Shown in pieces: positions 1 through 6,813 of a DNA stretch of 9,250 nt; positions within the stretch are counted from its first letter, which is position 1; each line of letters starts with the position of its first letter. This stretch comes from Deltaproteobacteria bacterium (GTDB taxonomy: Bacteria > Desulfobacterota > GWC2-55-46): positions 1-9,250 of the forward strand of contig JAKAIQ010000076.1 of assembly GCA_021825035.1 (NCBI GenBank), written 5' to 3'. Under the pieces are notes generated by a model. The model had not been told where the DNA came from and did not search any database. It saw only the letters and a program-made list of their open reading frames with translations. The translations under genes and the position numbers were made by a program.

Positions 1-127
1 CACAAAGCTCAAGGTCGATTCGTCGGAATCGTTCAGCGCGGTCCCTGAACCCTCGACGCTCCTCCTTACCGGCTCAGGCCTTCTCGGCTTCGCAGGATAC
101 GGGTTCGCAAGAAGGAAAAAGGGATAA
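1..127 (+). CDS. C-terminal end of a PEP-CTERM protein (5' partial)
   Basis: This is the last 41 codons of a gene that begins before the window, read in the frame starting at base 2 and stopping with TAA at 125-127. The peptide ends with VPEPST, a hydrophobic stretch (LLLTGSGLLGFAGYGF) and a basic tail (ARRKKG). That is the complete three-part PEP-CTERM sorting signal, known to be recognised by exosortase (EpsH/XrtA type) for processing of exported proteins at the envelope. The tail closely resembles that of the next gene, so the two are probably related by cargo class or duplication. Nothing of the functional domain is visible. Only 44 bases separate it from the next start, so co-transcription is likely. 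Confidence 0.85.
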   Translation, partial: TKLKVDSSESFSAVPEPSTLLLTGSGLLGFAGYGFARRKKG

Positions 128-171
128 GTATCCGGAAGAAAATGACGATAACTAACTCAAAGAGGTGAAAA

Positions 172-1011
172 ATGAAAAATTTAAGCCGATTTCCAATTCG
201 AGCATTGCTGTCAGCAGGGATATTATCGCTTGCCGTCAGCGGCCCGGCCCTTGCCGGAAACGTCTGGGTCACGGGACATGACGATGATTTTCATCGATCC
301 GTTGCGGCATCCGCCGCGATGAACGGCGCGCTCAGCTTTGTGCGCTCAGGCGCCCCCAGCCCGACCCTGCCGGTGCTATCCTTTGACCACGGCAGCGAGT
401 TGACGACCTTCTTAACCGGCCTCGGCGTGCCTTACGTCAACATCGACCCGAACGCCGGGGTTCCGGCGGCGAGCAATTTTGACGTGACAAAATACTCCGC
501 CATGGTGGTCGCCTCGGACACGAGCTGCGGAGGCTGCGACAACAATGGCACAAGCTCGGCAAACCTCGCCGCCGACAGCGGCCCGATAGCGTCGTTTTTC
601 AATAGCGGGGGCGGCATAATAGGCCTTGCGGGGGCGAGCAATACCAGCTATTACGACTTTCTTCCGAGCAGCGCCGCCAATCCTGGCGTCGTCTTCAACT
701 CGTTCGGGTTTACCACGACCGCCTACGGCACGGCCCTGGGGATACCGGCCGTGAACGGGGACTTCCCGCACAACTTCTTCGCGTTCCCCGGCACGGACGG
801 GATGTCCGCTCTCTGGAAGGCTACGGAGACCTATACCGGCGATAGCAGCGCAGGCTCGCTCACCGACCAGCCATTTTCTTTGGCGATAGCGGGCGCGACG
901 ATCGGCGGCGGCGGTTTTCATCATGGGGTCCCGGAACCATCGACGCTCCTTCTTCTCGGAAGCGGGCTTACGGGCCTTGCGATGTTCAGAAAAAGGTTGA
1001 GGCTTAAGTAA
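172..1011 (+). CDS. PEP-CTERM exported protein, possible glutamine-amidotransferase-like (ThuA-like) fold
   Basis: A 279-residue secreted protein. Residues 1-28 form a signal peptide (basic start, hydrophobic core, ALA cleavage site). Residues 253-279 form the PEP-CTERM signal: VPEPST, a hydrophobic helix, then RKRLRLK. The mature domain starts with VWVTGHDDDFH (31-41). It continues with MVVASDTSCGGCDNN (111-125, a C119/C122 pair), SFFNSGGGIIGLAG (141-154), YYDFLP (160-165) and FPHNFF (198-203). The alternating hydrophobic strands, the glycine-rich turn after 'FFN' and the early acidic/His motif resemble glutamine-amidotransferase-like (ThuA-type) folds, but this assignment is inference and no catalytic triad is certain. 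The start is supported by AGAGGTG at 161-167. The body looks more GC-rich than the neighbouring genes. It is the last gene before a strong terminator. Sorting by an exosortase encoded elsewhere is expected. Confidence 0.9.
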   Translation: MKNLSRFPIRALLSAGILSLAVSGPALAGNVWVTGHDDDFHRSVAASAAMNGALSFVRSGAPSPTLPVLSFDHGSELTTFLTGLGVPYVNIDPNAGVPAASNFDVTKYSAMVVASDTSCGGCDNNGTSSANLAADSGPIASFFNSGGGIIGLAGASNTSYYDFLPSSAANPGVVFNSFGFTTTAYGTALGIPAVNGDFPHNFFAFPGTDGMSALWKATETYTGDSSAGSLTDQPFSLAIAGATIGGGGFHHGVPEPSTLLLLGSGLTGLAMFRKRLRLK

Positions 1012-1036
1012 AGGGGCCTTGATAGCACAATCAGCG

Positions 1037-1069
1037 AAAGGGCCGTGGCTTATGCCATGGCCCTTTTTT
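1037..1069 (+). terminator. Rho-independent terminator after the PEP-CTERM gene
   Basis: An 11-bp stem (AGGGCCGTGGC against GCCATGGCCCT, one G-U pair) closes a TTAT loop and is followed by six T. Flanking AA/TT pairs extend the stem. It lies 25 bases after the stop of the PEP-CTERM gene and between two convergent genes. The T tract serves the + strand; the - strand side is less T-rich, so any effect on the methyltransferase transcript is uncertain. Confidence 0.9.
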
Positions 1070-1108
1070 AACTGGCGCGCCCTTCCTTTCCGTCATGGCG
1101 TAACGTAA

Positions 1109-2272
1109 TCAGAACACTTCGAGAAAAAGACACTTGAGATACTCTGTCTCAGGCACGGCAACCGATATCGGATGGTCATTCGATTGCGAGCGTATCTCGA
1201 TTATTCGCGCATTTCTGCCGGCATCCCTGACAGAGCTTCTGAGCATCCCCATGAAAGTCTCTCTATCGATATGATGTGAGCATGATGATGTGGCGAGAAG
1301 ACCGTGCTTTTTAAGGAGCGAGAGACAGGAGGCGTTAAGTTCACGATAACCCCTCAAAGCCTCCTTTACCTTCGATTTGCTCTTAACGAAAGCGGGCGGG
1401 TCGAGGACTATAAAGTCGTAAAGCTGCTTTTTAGACAGCGCGTCTTTAATAAATCCGAAGACGTCCGCCTTGACAAAAGAGCACCTGTCCGCAAGATTGT
1501 TAAGTCCGGCGTTCCTGCTTGCAAGCCCGACCGCCTGTTCGGAAGAATCGACGCCGGTGACCGTTGCTCCATGTTCAGCCATTTTAAGGCTCCATGCCCC
1601 GGAGTAGCAGAAAAGATCCAGTCCGATTCCAGGGCCTGCCATGGCGGCAAAGGCGTTCCTGTTCTCGGCCTGATCAAGAAAAAACCCCGTCTTTTGCCCG
1701 CTCATGGGGTCTATCTCTATTAACGTCGTTTTGTCTCTGATAACCGGGAGCCTTTCAAGAGACCCCTTTACAATCTTTTTTTCGGCCGGCAGATTCTCGA
1801 GCGACCTGACCTGGCTGTCGTTCCTCAGCGCTATGACACGCGGAGAAAAGATTTCGTCGAGTATCTTTAGTATGCAATCCGACCACTTCTCGATGCCGAG
1901 CGTCAAGAACTGTATTGACAGGCAGTCCTCGTATTTGTCGACTATGAGCCCCGGCAGGAGGTCGCTTTCGCTGTAGACCACTCTGAAAGAGCCGGCTTGT
2001 GGCATAAAGCGTTTCCTGTAAGCGAGGGCGTCGGTAATCCTCGTTCTGAAGAACGCCTCGTTGATCTCTTCTTTCTGTCTCGTAAGAATCCTTATGCATA
2101 TGAGAGAGTGAGGATTTACGTAGCCGATACCAAGGAAATTCCCGGCCCTGTCCTTCAATTCAAGGAGAGAACCCGGCTCATATCTTTTAGGGCTTTCGGC
2201 GAGCTCGTTGGAGAATACCCAGAGATGCCCCGATAGTATCCTCGAAGGACGGGCTATTGTGATTCTTTCCAT
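1109..2272 (-). CDS. rlmI: Class I SAM-dependent 23S rRNA (cytosine-C5) methyltransferase, RlmI-like
   Basis: A 387-residue protein of the RlmI (YccW, COG1092) family, close to the usual length of about 390-400. RlmI methylates C5 of C1962 (E. coli numbering) in 23S rRNA using S-adenosylmethionine. The N-terminal part (about 1-75) looks like the RNA-binding PUA domain (HLWVFSNEL, GNFLGIGYVNPHS). A linker domain follows, with SDLLPGLIVDKY at 103-114. The Rossmann methyltransferase domain contains the family signature GQKTGFFLDQ (192-201), SAM motif I DLFCYSGAWSL (219-229), an acidic residue after strand 2 (GVD, 240-242), motif IV LDPPAF (290-295) and motif VI SSCSHH (329-334). C331 is the expected catalytic cysteine. 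The ribosome binding site is weak: GAAGG lies rather far from the ATG. It follows the MBL-fold gene on the same strand after 140 bases and may be a separate unit. Paralogous COG1092 enzymes exist, so the exact target base is family-level inference. Confidence 0.9.
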   Translation of the reverse strand: MERITIARPSRILSGHLWVFSNELAESPKRYEPGSLLELKDRAGNFLGIGYVNPHSLICIRILTRQKEEINEAFFRTRITDALAYRKRFMPQAGSFRVVYSESDLLPGLIVDKYEDCLSIQFLTLGIEKWSDCILKILDEIFSPRVIALRNDSQVRSLENLPAEKKIVKGSLERLPVIRDKTTLIEIDPMSGQKTGFFLDQAENRNAFAAMAGPGIGLDLFCYSGAWSLKMAEHGATVTGVDSSEQAVGLASRNAGLNNLADRCSFVKADVFGFIKDALSKKQLYDFIVLDPPAFVKSKSKVKEALRGYRELNASCLSLLKKHGLLATSSCSHHIDRETFMGMLRSSVRDAGRNARIIEIRSQSNDHPISVAVPETEYLKCLFLEVF

Positions 2273-2412
2273 TTTTGATATTGCGCCTTCTTACGATGAG
2301 GTTATGATAATAGAGTGTCAGGGTTATTTAAATGTTCGGACAGACGGATGCAGGCCCTTTTTTAAATCAAAACGGAAAACGCCGGGCATAATGACCGGAT
2401 CACAGGCATCTT

Positions 2413-3141
2413 CTATCCTGTCCGTCGGCCGATCTTCTTCAGGACAGCCACCTCTATGCCGGTGCCATCGAAAAGTGAAAGCAGCTCTCCAGGGTCGGCT
2501 TTCCTGGTGTAAAATTTGGGATCCTTGCTGAAAAACAGCTCCCCCTTGATTTCCGGTTCAGGTTCATCCATCGGAGTGAAATGGACAGGTATGAAAAGGC
2601 CTGGTTTTATAACCTTTACCGCTTCCGCTATCTCATCCATTTCAATGGCATAAGTGTTGTCGGCGATGGGCATAATGGCCACGTCGATGTCCCTGAGGTC
2701 TTCCATCTCCTTTATTTTTGCGGTATCGCCTGCGAAATAGACCTTCTGTCCGCCGAATTCAATGAGGAAGCCGCAACCTTCCCCCTTCCTGTGGAACCCT
2801 CTCGACGTGTAAGCTTCGATGCCGGTGAGCGTTATGCCTCCCATGTCTACGGTTTGTCCGATCTTTACAGTCCGAACGCCTTTTATATCCTGTACGCAGT
2901 ATTTCAGATAGCTCTCGTGGAATGCGGCCAATCTTGTATTCTCGTCCCTTATCGGAATTATGAACTCCGGAAGGCAATGGTCAACGTGATGGTGTGATAT
3001 AAGTATTAAATCCGCCTTCGGCGGGTTTTGATCCAGCGCCACCGGGTCGGTGTAGACCGTTCGGCCCGCCCCGGTTATACGAACCGTCGACTGTCCAAGC
3101 CATTCATATTTCACGCCGTTGTATTCGATATGATCCTTCAT
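2413..3141 (-). CDS. MBL-fold metal-dependent hydrolase, UlaG/UPF0173-like
   Basis: A 242-residue soluble metallo-beta-lactamase-fold protein. The metal-binding motif HxHxDH is seen as HHHVDH (50-55). Further likely ligands are D139 in FAGDT (136-140) and H187 in PVHF (185-188), with an extra histidine at 117. The spacing and the early phrase EWLGQSTVRI (13-22) match the UlaG/UPF0173 group, which are two-metal hydrolases of varied and often unknown substrates. The substrate cannot be read here. The ATG at 3141 is preceded by GAAGG at about 4 bases; a stronger AAAGGAGG lies about 17 bases upstream. It is divergent from the tetR gene across about 200 bases. A weak -10-like TATATT lies on its strand in that gap, at 3184-3189. 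Confidence 0.88.
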   Translation of the reverse strand: MKDHIEYNGVKYEWLGQSTVRITGAGRTVYTDPVALDQNPPKADLILISHHHVDHCLPEFIIPIRDENTRLAAFHESYLKYCVQDIKGVRTVKIGQTVDMGGITLTGIEAYTSRGFHRKGEGCGFLIEFGGQKVYFAGDTAKIKEMEDLRDIDVAIMPIADNTYAIEMDEIAEAVKVIKPGLFIPVHFTPMDEPEPEIKGELFFSKDPKFYTRKADPGELLSLFDGTGIEVAVLKKIGRRTG

Positions 3142-3282
3142 GCCCTTCGCGAAAATGGCCTCCTTTTCTCGATGATTTAAAAATATATCAGAGAACCCGG
3201 GGGAATTAAATGCCTTTTTTGACGATTCGGCGATGGAGTCTTTATCTTTGCGAACAGGCTAATCCTGAGCAGAAAAGTCCAC

Positions 3283-3311
3283 TTGACAAACCCGGTTATC
3301 GATAATAGTAT
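3283..3311 (+). promoter_or_regulatory. Sigma-70-type promoter of the tetR-tolC operon
   Basis: A perfect -35 box TTGACA (3283-3288) is followed after 17 bases by TAGTAT (3306-3311), four of six matches to the -10 consensus. The predicted start of transcription near 3318 falls at the edge of the palindrome at 3320-3335, which gives a very short leader before the ATG at 3342. Confidence 0.75.
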
Positions 3312-3319
3312 TACTGCAA

Positions 3320-3335
3320 GTAAGCATTTGCTTAC
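3320..3335 (+). promoter_or_regulatory. Palindromic operator, probable TetR binding site
   Basis: GTAAGCATTTGCTTAC is a perfect inverted repeat with 7-bp arms (GTAAGCA / TGCTTAC) around TT. It sits at the predicted transcription start and just upstream of the tetR start codon. A dimeric TetR-family repressor bound here would block its own promoter. The palindrome is seen; that this regulator binds it is inference from the usual autoregulation of the family. Confidence 0.8.
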
Positions 3336-3341
3336 ATTTTT

Positions 3342-3962
3342 ATGCCAGATCGTAAATACCCAAAAAGGATGGCGGCGGATGAGCGAAAGAAGCAGATAGT
3401 CAAGGTCGCCATGAGTCTGTTCGCCAGGAACGGCTTCAAGGGCACCACCACGCGCGAAATAGCAAGACAGGCCGGTATAAGCGAAGCGGTAATCTTCAAA
3501 TACTTCTCCAAAAAGGAGAGGCTCTATAACGCAATAATAGACGCAAGATGCAACGATACCCAGGGACAGGACCGCCTTATGATCTCCCTCAAAGGAAAAG
3601 AGGGCAGGGGGGTATTTGGCGCAATAGCATCGTTCCTTATCGCGGAACACAGGAACGATCCTTCATTCTTAAGGCTGCTTACTTACAGCGCGCTTGAAAA
3701 GCACGACCTGTCGGACATATTCATAAAAAGAAAAGGCCTTGAGCTTATAGAATTCGTCGAGGCGCATATCAAAAAGTTGATAGAACAGGGTGTCTTCAAG
3801 GAACTCGACCCTGCGATAGCTGCGAGGGCGTTCATGGGCATGGTCTTTCAATACAGCATTTCCCAGGAGCTTTACAGGATGAAAAGATACTTCAGGAGGA
3901 CCGACAGCGTCGTAGTGGACACTTTTGTAGACATTTTTTTTGACGGTATGAGGAGGAGGTAG
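3342..3962 (+). CDS. TetR/AcrR-family transcriptional regulator
   Basis: A 206-residue regulator with the standard N-terminal TetR DNA-binding domain. Helix 1 is KKQIVKVAMSLFARNGF (16-32), followed by the helix-turn-helix GTTTREIARQAGISEAVIFK (34-53) and then YFSKKERLY (54-62). The C-terminal two thirds are helical and would hold the ligand pocket and dimer interface; the ligand is unknown. The gene has its own promoter and a palindromic operator directly upstream, so autorepression is likely. No clear Shine-Dalgarno lies before the ATG at 3342. M10 is an alternative start, but it would remove only a disordered basic tip. The stop is separated by one base from the tolC-like start, so the two are one operon and the effector is probably a compound the channel helps expel. 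Confidence 0.95.
   Translation: MPDRKYPKRMAADERKKQIVKVAMSLFARNGFKGTTTREIARQAGISEAVIFKYFSKKERLYNAIIDARCNDTQGQDRLMISLKGKEGRGVFGAIASFLIAEHRNDPSFLRLLTYSALEKHDLSDIFIKRKGLELIEFVEAHIKKLIEQGVFKELDPAIAARAFMGMVFQYSISQELYRMKRYFRRTDSVVVDTFVDIFFDGMRRR
3951..3959 (+). promoter_or_regulatory. Strong ribosome binding site of the tolC-like gene inside the end of tetR
   Basis: AGGAGGAGG lies in the last codons of tetR and ends four bases before the ATG at 3964. It fixes the start of the tolC-like gene and implies translational coupling. Confidence 0.85.
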
Positions 3963-3963
3963 T

Positions 3964-5340
3964 ATGCGCTCATTACTGTTTAAAAAAGGCCGTGCGGCAG
4001 TTGAATCTCTTTTAAACATCCGCCCCAAGGGGCTTTTTGGCGTCATAACTTTCATTGCCGCGGCATCGGTTGCCGTTCTGTGCCCGAACGGACTATATGC
4101 GGCCGAAAATGCGGTCACGACCGTCACCATTGACGAAGCATACAGAATGGCCATTGCGACTCATGAGTCTGTTAAGATAGCCGGAGAGCAGGTGATCGAG
4201 GCAGGCAGCAACGTGGACAAGGCTACGTCCGCGATCCTGCCGCACCTTTCCGCCATCGGCAATTACACGAGATACAGTAAAGAGATATCTGCCGATGGAT
4301 TTGTCATTCAGCCTCTGGATAGCACCGAGGTCGATGTTGTTCTTACACAGCCGCTCTTCCATAGCGGCGTACTATCAGCGAGGAAACAGGCTCTTTATCT
4401 CCTGGATAAGTCGAAAGAAGGGCTTCGTTTCTCAAAGGATACTATCGTAATTACCACGGCACGTGCGTATTTCGACGTTCTCAAGGCAAAGAAGAACGTT
4501 AATATTGATATAGCCGCGCTCAAGAGAGCAAGGCAAGAGGAGGATGTAGCCAAGGCGAGGTTCAAGGTGGGGGCGCTGACAAGGTCCGGTGTTCTTAGAG
4601 CCAAGGCTGAGACCGCCGGCGCCGAGGCCGACCTGACGAGCGCTCAAACAGCTCTTACGGACTCGAAAACGGTTTTAAGAAGGCTAATAGGCGAGTCGGG
4701 CGAGATTGACGTCGTAGAACCCTCTTTGCCGGCTGAATCATCCATGACCTTTGATCAACTTGTGGATACGGCCTATGCGCAGCGCCACGATTACAGGCAG
4801 AGCGAACTCGACAAGTCGGCGGCGGCTGAAGGGATCAAGGTCGCCAAGGGAGGATATTGGCCGTCACTCGACCTTCAGGGTCTTTACGTCAACAGGTATC
4901 AGAGTCCGGAGGTGAGTTTTGTTCAGGCACAGTCCTTATCCGGCGCGGTGATGCTCAATTTCCCGCTCTTTGAGGGGGGATTGACGAAGGCGCAGGTCTC
5001 GGCGGCAAAAAGCGAATACAATCAGGCCGAGCTCGCAAGCCTCAGTCTTAAAAGAGACATAGCGGTCCAGGTCAGGGAAGCTTACGAACGATTGCAGGCG
5101 CTTAAGGCTACCGTGGAATCGTTCAGGAAGCAGGTGTCTTCAGCCCAGGAAAACTACGATATGGTCTTTCAGCAGTTCAAGTTTGGAACATCCACCACTG
5201 TCGACGTGATCGACGCGGATACTACGCTAATATCGGCCGAGAGCTCGCTTGCCAGCGCAACCTATGACCAGGAGCTGGCGGCGATTGAGCTGAAATACAA
5301 CATCGGCACCGTGATGGAAGAAGTCTCGTCCGGCAAATAA
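3964..5340 (+). CDS. TolC-family outer-membrane efflux channel protein
   Basis: A 458-residue protein of the outer membrane efflux protein (OEP/TolC) family, near the usual length. The N-terminus has a long basic start, a hydrophobic segment (about 24-40) and a plausible signal-peptidase site at GLYA/AENA (about 46). The mature part opens with the typical TIDEAYRMAIATHESVKIAGEQV. Two similar halves follow: each has a long helix with coiled-coil character, a beta segment (SAIGNYTRYS and the LDLQGLYVNRYQSP region) and the family phrase around a PLFxGG turn (TQPLFHSGVLSARKQ in the first half, NFPLFEGGLTKAQV in the second). Such proteins form the trimeric outer-membrane and periplasmic tunnel of RND, ABC or MFS export systems. 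It is translated with tetR. No membrane-fusion or inner-membrane pump gene follows, so its partner must be elsewhere. Confidence 0.95.
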   Translation: MRSLLFKKGRAAVESLLNIRPKGLFGVITFIAAASVAVLCPNGLYAAENAVTTVTIDEAYRMAIATHESVKIAGEQVIEAGSNVDKATSAILPHLSAIGNYTRYSKEISADGFVIQPLDSTEVDVVLTQPLFHSGVLSARKQALYLLDKSKEGLRFSKDTIVITTARAYFDVLKAKKNVNIDIAALKRARQEEDVAKARFKVGALTRSGVLRAKAETAGAEADLTSAQTALTDSKTVLRRLIGESGEIDVVEPSLPAESSMTFDQLVDTAYAQRHDYRQSELDKSAAAEGIKVAKGGYWPSLDLQGLYVNRYQSPEVSFVQAQSLSGAVMLNFPLFEGGLTKAQVSAAKSEYNQAELASLSLKRDIAVQVREAYERLQALKATVESFRKQVSSAQENYDMVFQQFKFGTSTTVDVIDADTTLISAESSLASATYDQELAAIELKYNIGTVMEEVSSGK

Positions 5341-5356
5341 ACGCGCACTAACGCAA

Positions 5357-5394
5357 GCCGCCCCTTAAAGTCAGGCAACCTGTTATTCGGCGGC
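5357..5394 (+). other. Nested inverted repeat downstream of the tolC-like gene, possible weak terminator
   Basis: GCCGCC (5357-5362) pairs with GGCGGC (5389-5394). Inside it, CAGG (5372-5375) pairs with CCTG (5379-5382) around CAA. No T tract follows, so it is at best a weak or factor-assisted terminator, or an RNA-stabilising end. It is the only structure seen in the gap between the tolC-like gene and the CapA-family gene. Confidence 0.35.
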
Positions 5395-5510
5395 GAGCAT
5401 ATCTCTAAGGTCTGTTTATACCTCGAAAATCCTTGAAACTCGCCAACCAATAAAGCATGCTATTACTCCAACGTTGACCGTCTTCTTACTCAAAATATTT
5501 GGAGAATTCA

Positions 5511-6497
5511 ATGAGATTACTTTTTGTAGGAGATGTCATGCTCGGCAGACTCGTAAACAGCCTGCTCGAAAGAAGGAAACCTGAATATCCGTGGGGAGAC
5601 ACATTGCCTATTATTAAAGGCGCGGACGCAAGGTTCTGTAATCTTGAATGTGTGATCTCGGACCATGGCGAGCCATGGTCTCAGACTCCGAAATATTTTC
5701 ATTTCAGAACCGGCACCAAGAATGTGCGCGCTCTAAAGGCCGCCGGGATAGATGCCGTATCCATTGCGAATAACCATGTTCTGGACTTTGAATATGAGGC
5801 AGCCTTTGAGATGCTGAATGTGTTGGATAGGGAAAACATCCGTCGTGCCGGTGTGGGGCATGATTACGCCGAGGCGAGCGTACCGGCGTTCATCAAGGTC
5901 GGGGACATGGCAGTGGCATTCATTGCTTTCACTGACAATGAACCTGCGTGGGCGGCATACGGTTCTCATCCGGGTGTTTTTTTTGTTCCTATAGACGGCA
6001 AAGATATACGCGCGCAGAAACTTTTCGAGTTGATAAAAGAGACAAAGACAAAGGCCGACATTGTCATAGTATCGGTGCACTGGGGGCCGAACTGGGGGTA
6101 TCGTCCGGCGCCTGAGCACGTCCCGTTCGCTCACGCGCTCATTGACAGCGGCGCCGACATAATTTTTGGGCACTCTTGCCACGTGTTTCAGGGACTAGAA
6201 ATTTACGGCGGAAGGCCGATTATATACAGCGCAGGAGATTTCATAGACGATTACGCGGTCGATGAGGTGGAAAAGAATGACGAGTCTTTCATATTCGTAA
6301 TCGAGACCGAGGGTAGGCTCATTTCACGCGTCCTGATGTACCCGACCGTCACCAAACGCTTTCAAGCTACCATGGCCGATGAGGCGCGGGCTGCGAGCAT
6401 TGCGTCGAAGATGATCAACCTTTGCGAAGAACTTGGTACAAACGTAAGGTGGGCCGAACAAGAACGGTGCCTCGAAGTGCTGCCATGGAGCGGTTAA
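5511..6497 (+). CDS. CapA-family protein (poly-gamma-glutamate synthesis/metallophosphatase-like)
   Basis: A 328-residue protein of the CapA/PgsA family, which has a calcineurin-like metallophosphoesterase fold. Visible signatures are LLFVGDVMLGR (3-13, likely metal ligand D8), CNLECVIS (43-50), SIANNHVLDF (84-93), VSVHWGPNW (188-196), IIFGHSCHVFQG (217-228) and YSAGDF (239-244). Their order and spacing match the family. Some members act in poly-gamma-glutamate capsule synthesis, but many bacterial homologues stand alone with unknown substrate. There is no signal peptide or membrane anchor, unlike classical CapA of Bacillus, so a cytoplasmic hydrolase is plausible. The ATG at 5511 is chosen because GGAG (5501-5504) lies six bases upstream; a TTG at 5499 would overlap that site. 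No capB/capC genes are nearby. Confidence 0.9.
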   Translation: MRLLFVGDVMLGRLVNSLLERRKPEYPWGDTLPIIKGADARFCNLECVISDHGEPWSQTPKYFHFRTGTKNVRALKAAGIDAVSIANNHVLDFEYEAAFEMLNVLDRENIRRAGVGHDYAEASVPAFIKVGDMAVAFIAFTDNEPAWAAYGSHPGVFFVPIDGKDIRAQKLFELIKETKTKADIVIVSVHWGPNWGYRPAPEHVPFAHALIDSGADIIFGHSCHVFQGLEIYGGRPIIYSAGDFIDDYAVDEVEKNDESFIFVIETEGRLISRVLMYPTVTKRFQATMADEARAASIASKMINLCEELGTNVRWAEQERCLEVLPWSG

Positions 6498-6501
6498 GCC
6501 C

Positions 6502-6553
6502 TTGATTCATAATGACATAAATCATATAATATTATGGCAACCTGTTGTATACT
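6502..6553 (+). promoter_or_regulatory. Promoter region of the DUF1858 gene with two possible -10 boxes
   Basis: One promoter reads TTGATT (6502-6507), a 17-base spacer, then a perfect TATAAT (6525-6530). A second -10 box, TATACT (6548-6553), has no good -35 but has an FNR/CRP-like dyad centred 41.5 bases before its predicted start at 6560. The leader then contains a run of A, TTC and a run of T (6565-6580), able to form a weak hairpin just before the GGAGG site at 6583-6587. Confidence 0.6.
6512..6525 (+). promoter_or_regulatory. FNR/CRP-family-like dyad (candidate activator site)
   Basis: ATGAC-ATAA-ATCAT is a 14-bp near-palindrome with the TGAY-N4-RTCA core common to FNR, DNR and related CRP-family regulators. 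It fits the classic class II position relative to the TATACT box, but would lie in the spacer of the TTGATT/TATAAT promoter and repress that one. No regulator gene of this family is in the window, so the assignment is inference. Confidence 0.45.
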
Positions 6554-6593
6554 CATATCAGGCTAAAAAAATTCTTTTTTATGGAGGAAAATT

Positions 6594-6809
6594 ATGCTTT
6601 CGGACGATATAACCGCCGAAATGACAACCGGTGAAGTGACTACAAACTGGCCATCCACGCGAGAAGTATTTACAAGGCATTTCGGAGCCGGATGTTTTAG
6701 CTGTCCGTCATTCGGAATGGAGCCTGTTTCTCTGGCGTGCGCGATGCATAGCACGGACGCGGATATGTTCGTAAATGAGCTTAAAGAAGCTGCCAAGAAA
6801 GACGAATAG
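6594..6809 (+). CDS. DUF1858 CxxC small redox protein
   Basis: A 71-residue protein matching the DUF1858 pattern, known from small 'hybrid-cluster-protein-associated redox disulfide' proteins. It opens with the typical DDITAEMTTGEVTTNWPSTREVFTRH segment, followed by GAGCFSCPSFGMEPVSLACAMH. C34 and C37 form a CxxC pair and C49 is a third conserved-looking cysteine. The protein ends with DADMFVNELKEA. Relatives are thought to act in anaerobic redox or nitrosative-stress contexts, often near hcp; no hcp gene is visible here. A good GGAGG site (6583-6587) precedes the ATG. The gene has its own promoter region and is convergent with the redox operon to the right; its stop lies 5 bases from the end of the aldo/keto reductase remnant. 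Confidence 0.85.
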   Translation: MLSDDITAEMTTGEVTTNWPSTREVFTRHFGAGCFSCPSFGMEPVSLACAMHSTDADMFVNELKEAAKKDE

Positions 6810-6813
6810 GAAC

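Noticed and set aside
412..924. Long open frame on the - strand across the PEP-CTERM gene (170 codons)
   Set aside because: It is antisense to a gene with a signal peptide, sorting tail and terminator; its protein is Arg/Ala rich without motifs, typical of a shadow in GC-rich DNA.
2402..2421. ACAGG...CCTGT hairpin at the end of the MBL-fold gene as a terminator
   Set aside because: Five-bp stem with a 10-base loop and no T tract on the - strand; too weak to call.
3142..3156. In-frame ATT upstream of the MBL-fold gene ATG, close to AAAGGAGG
   Set aside because: ATT is a very rare start and the spacing to the Shine-Dalgarno would be only two bases; the ATG at 3141 fits the family start.
3177..3650. 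157-codon open frame on the - strand across the tetR promoter and start
   Set aside because: It overlaps the clear tetR promoter, operator and helix-turn-helix coding region and has no ribosome binding site or recognisable family.
5499..5510. TTG at 5499 as start of the CapA-family gene
   Set aside because: It would overlap the GGAG site; the ATG at 5511 has ideal spacing and begins with the family's usual first strand.
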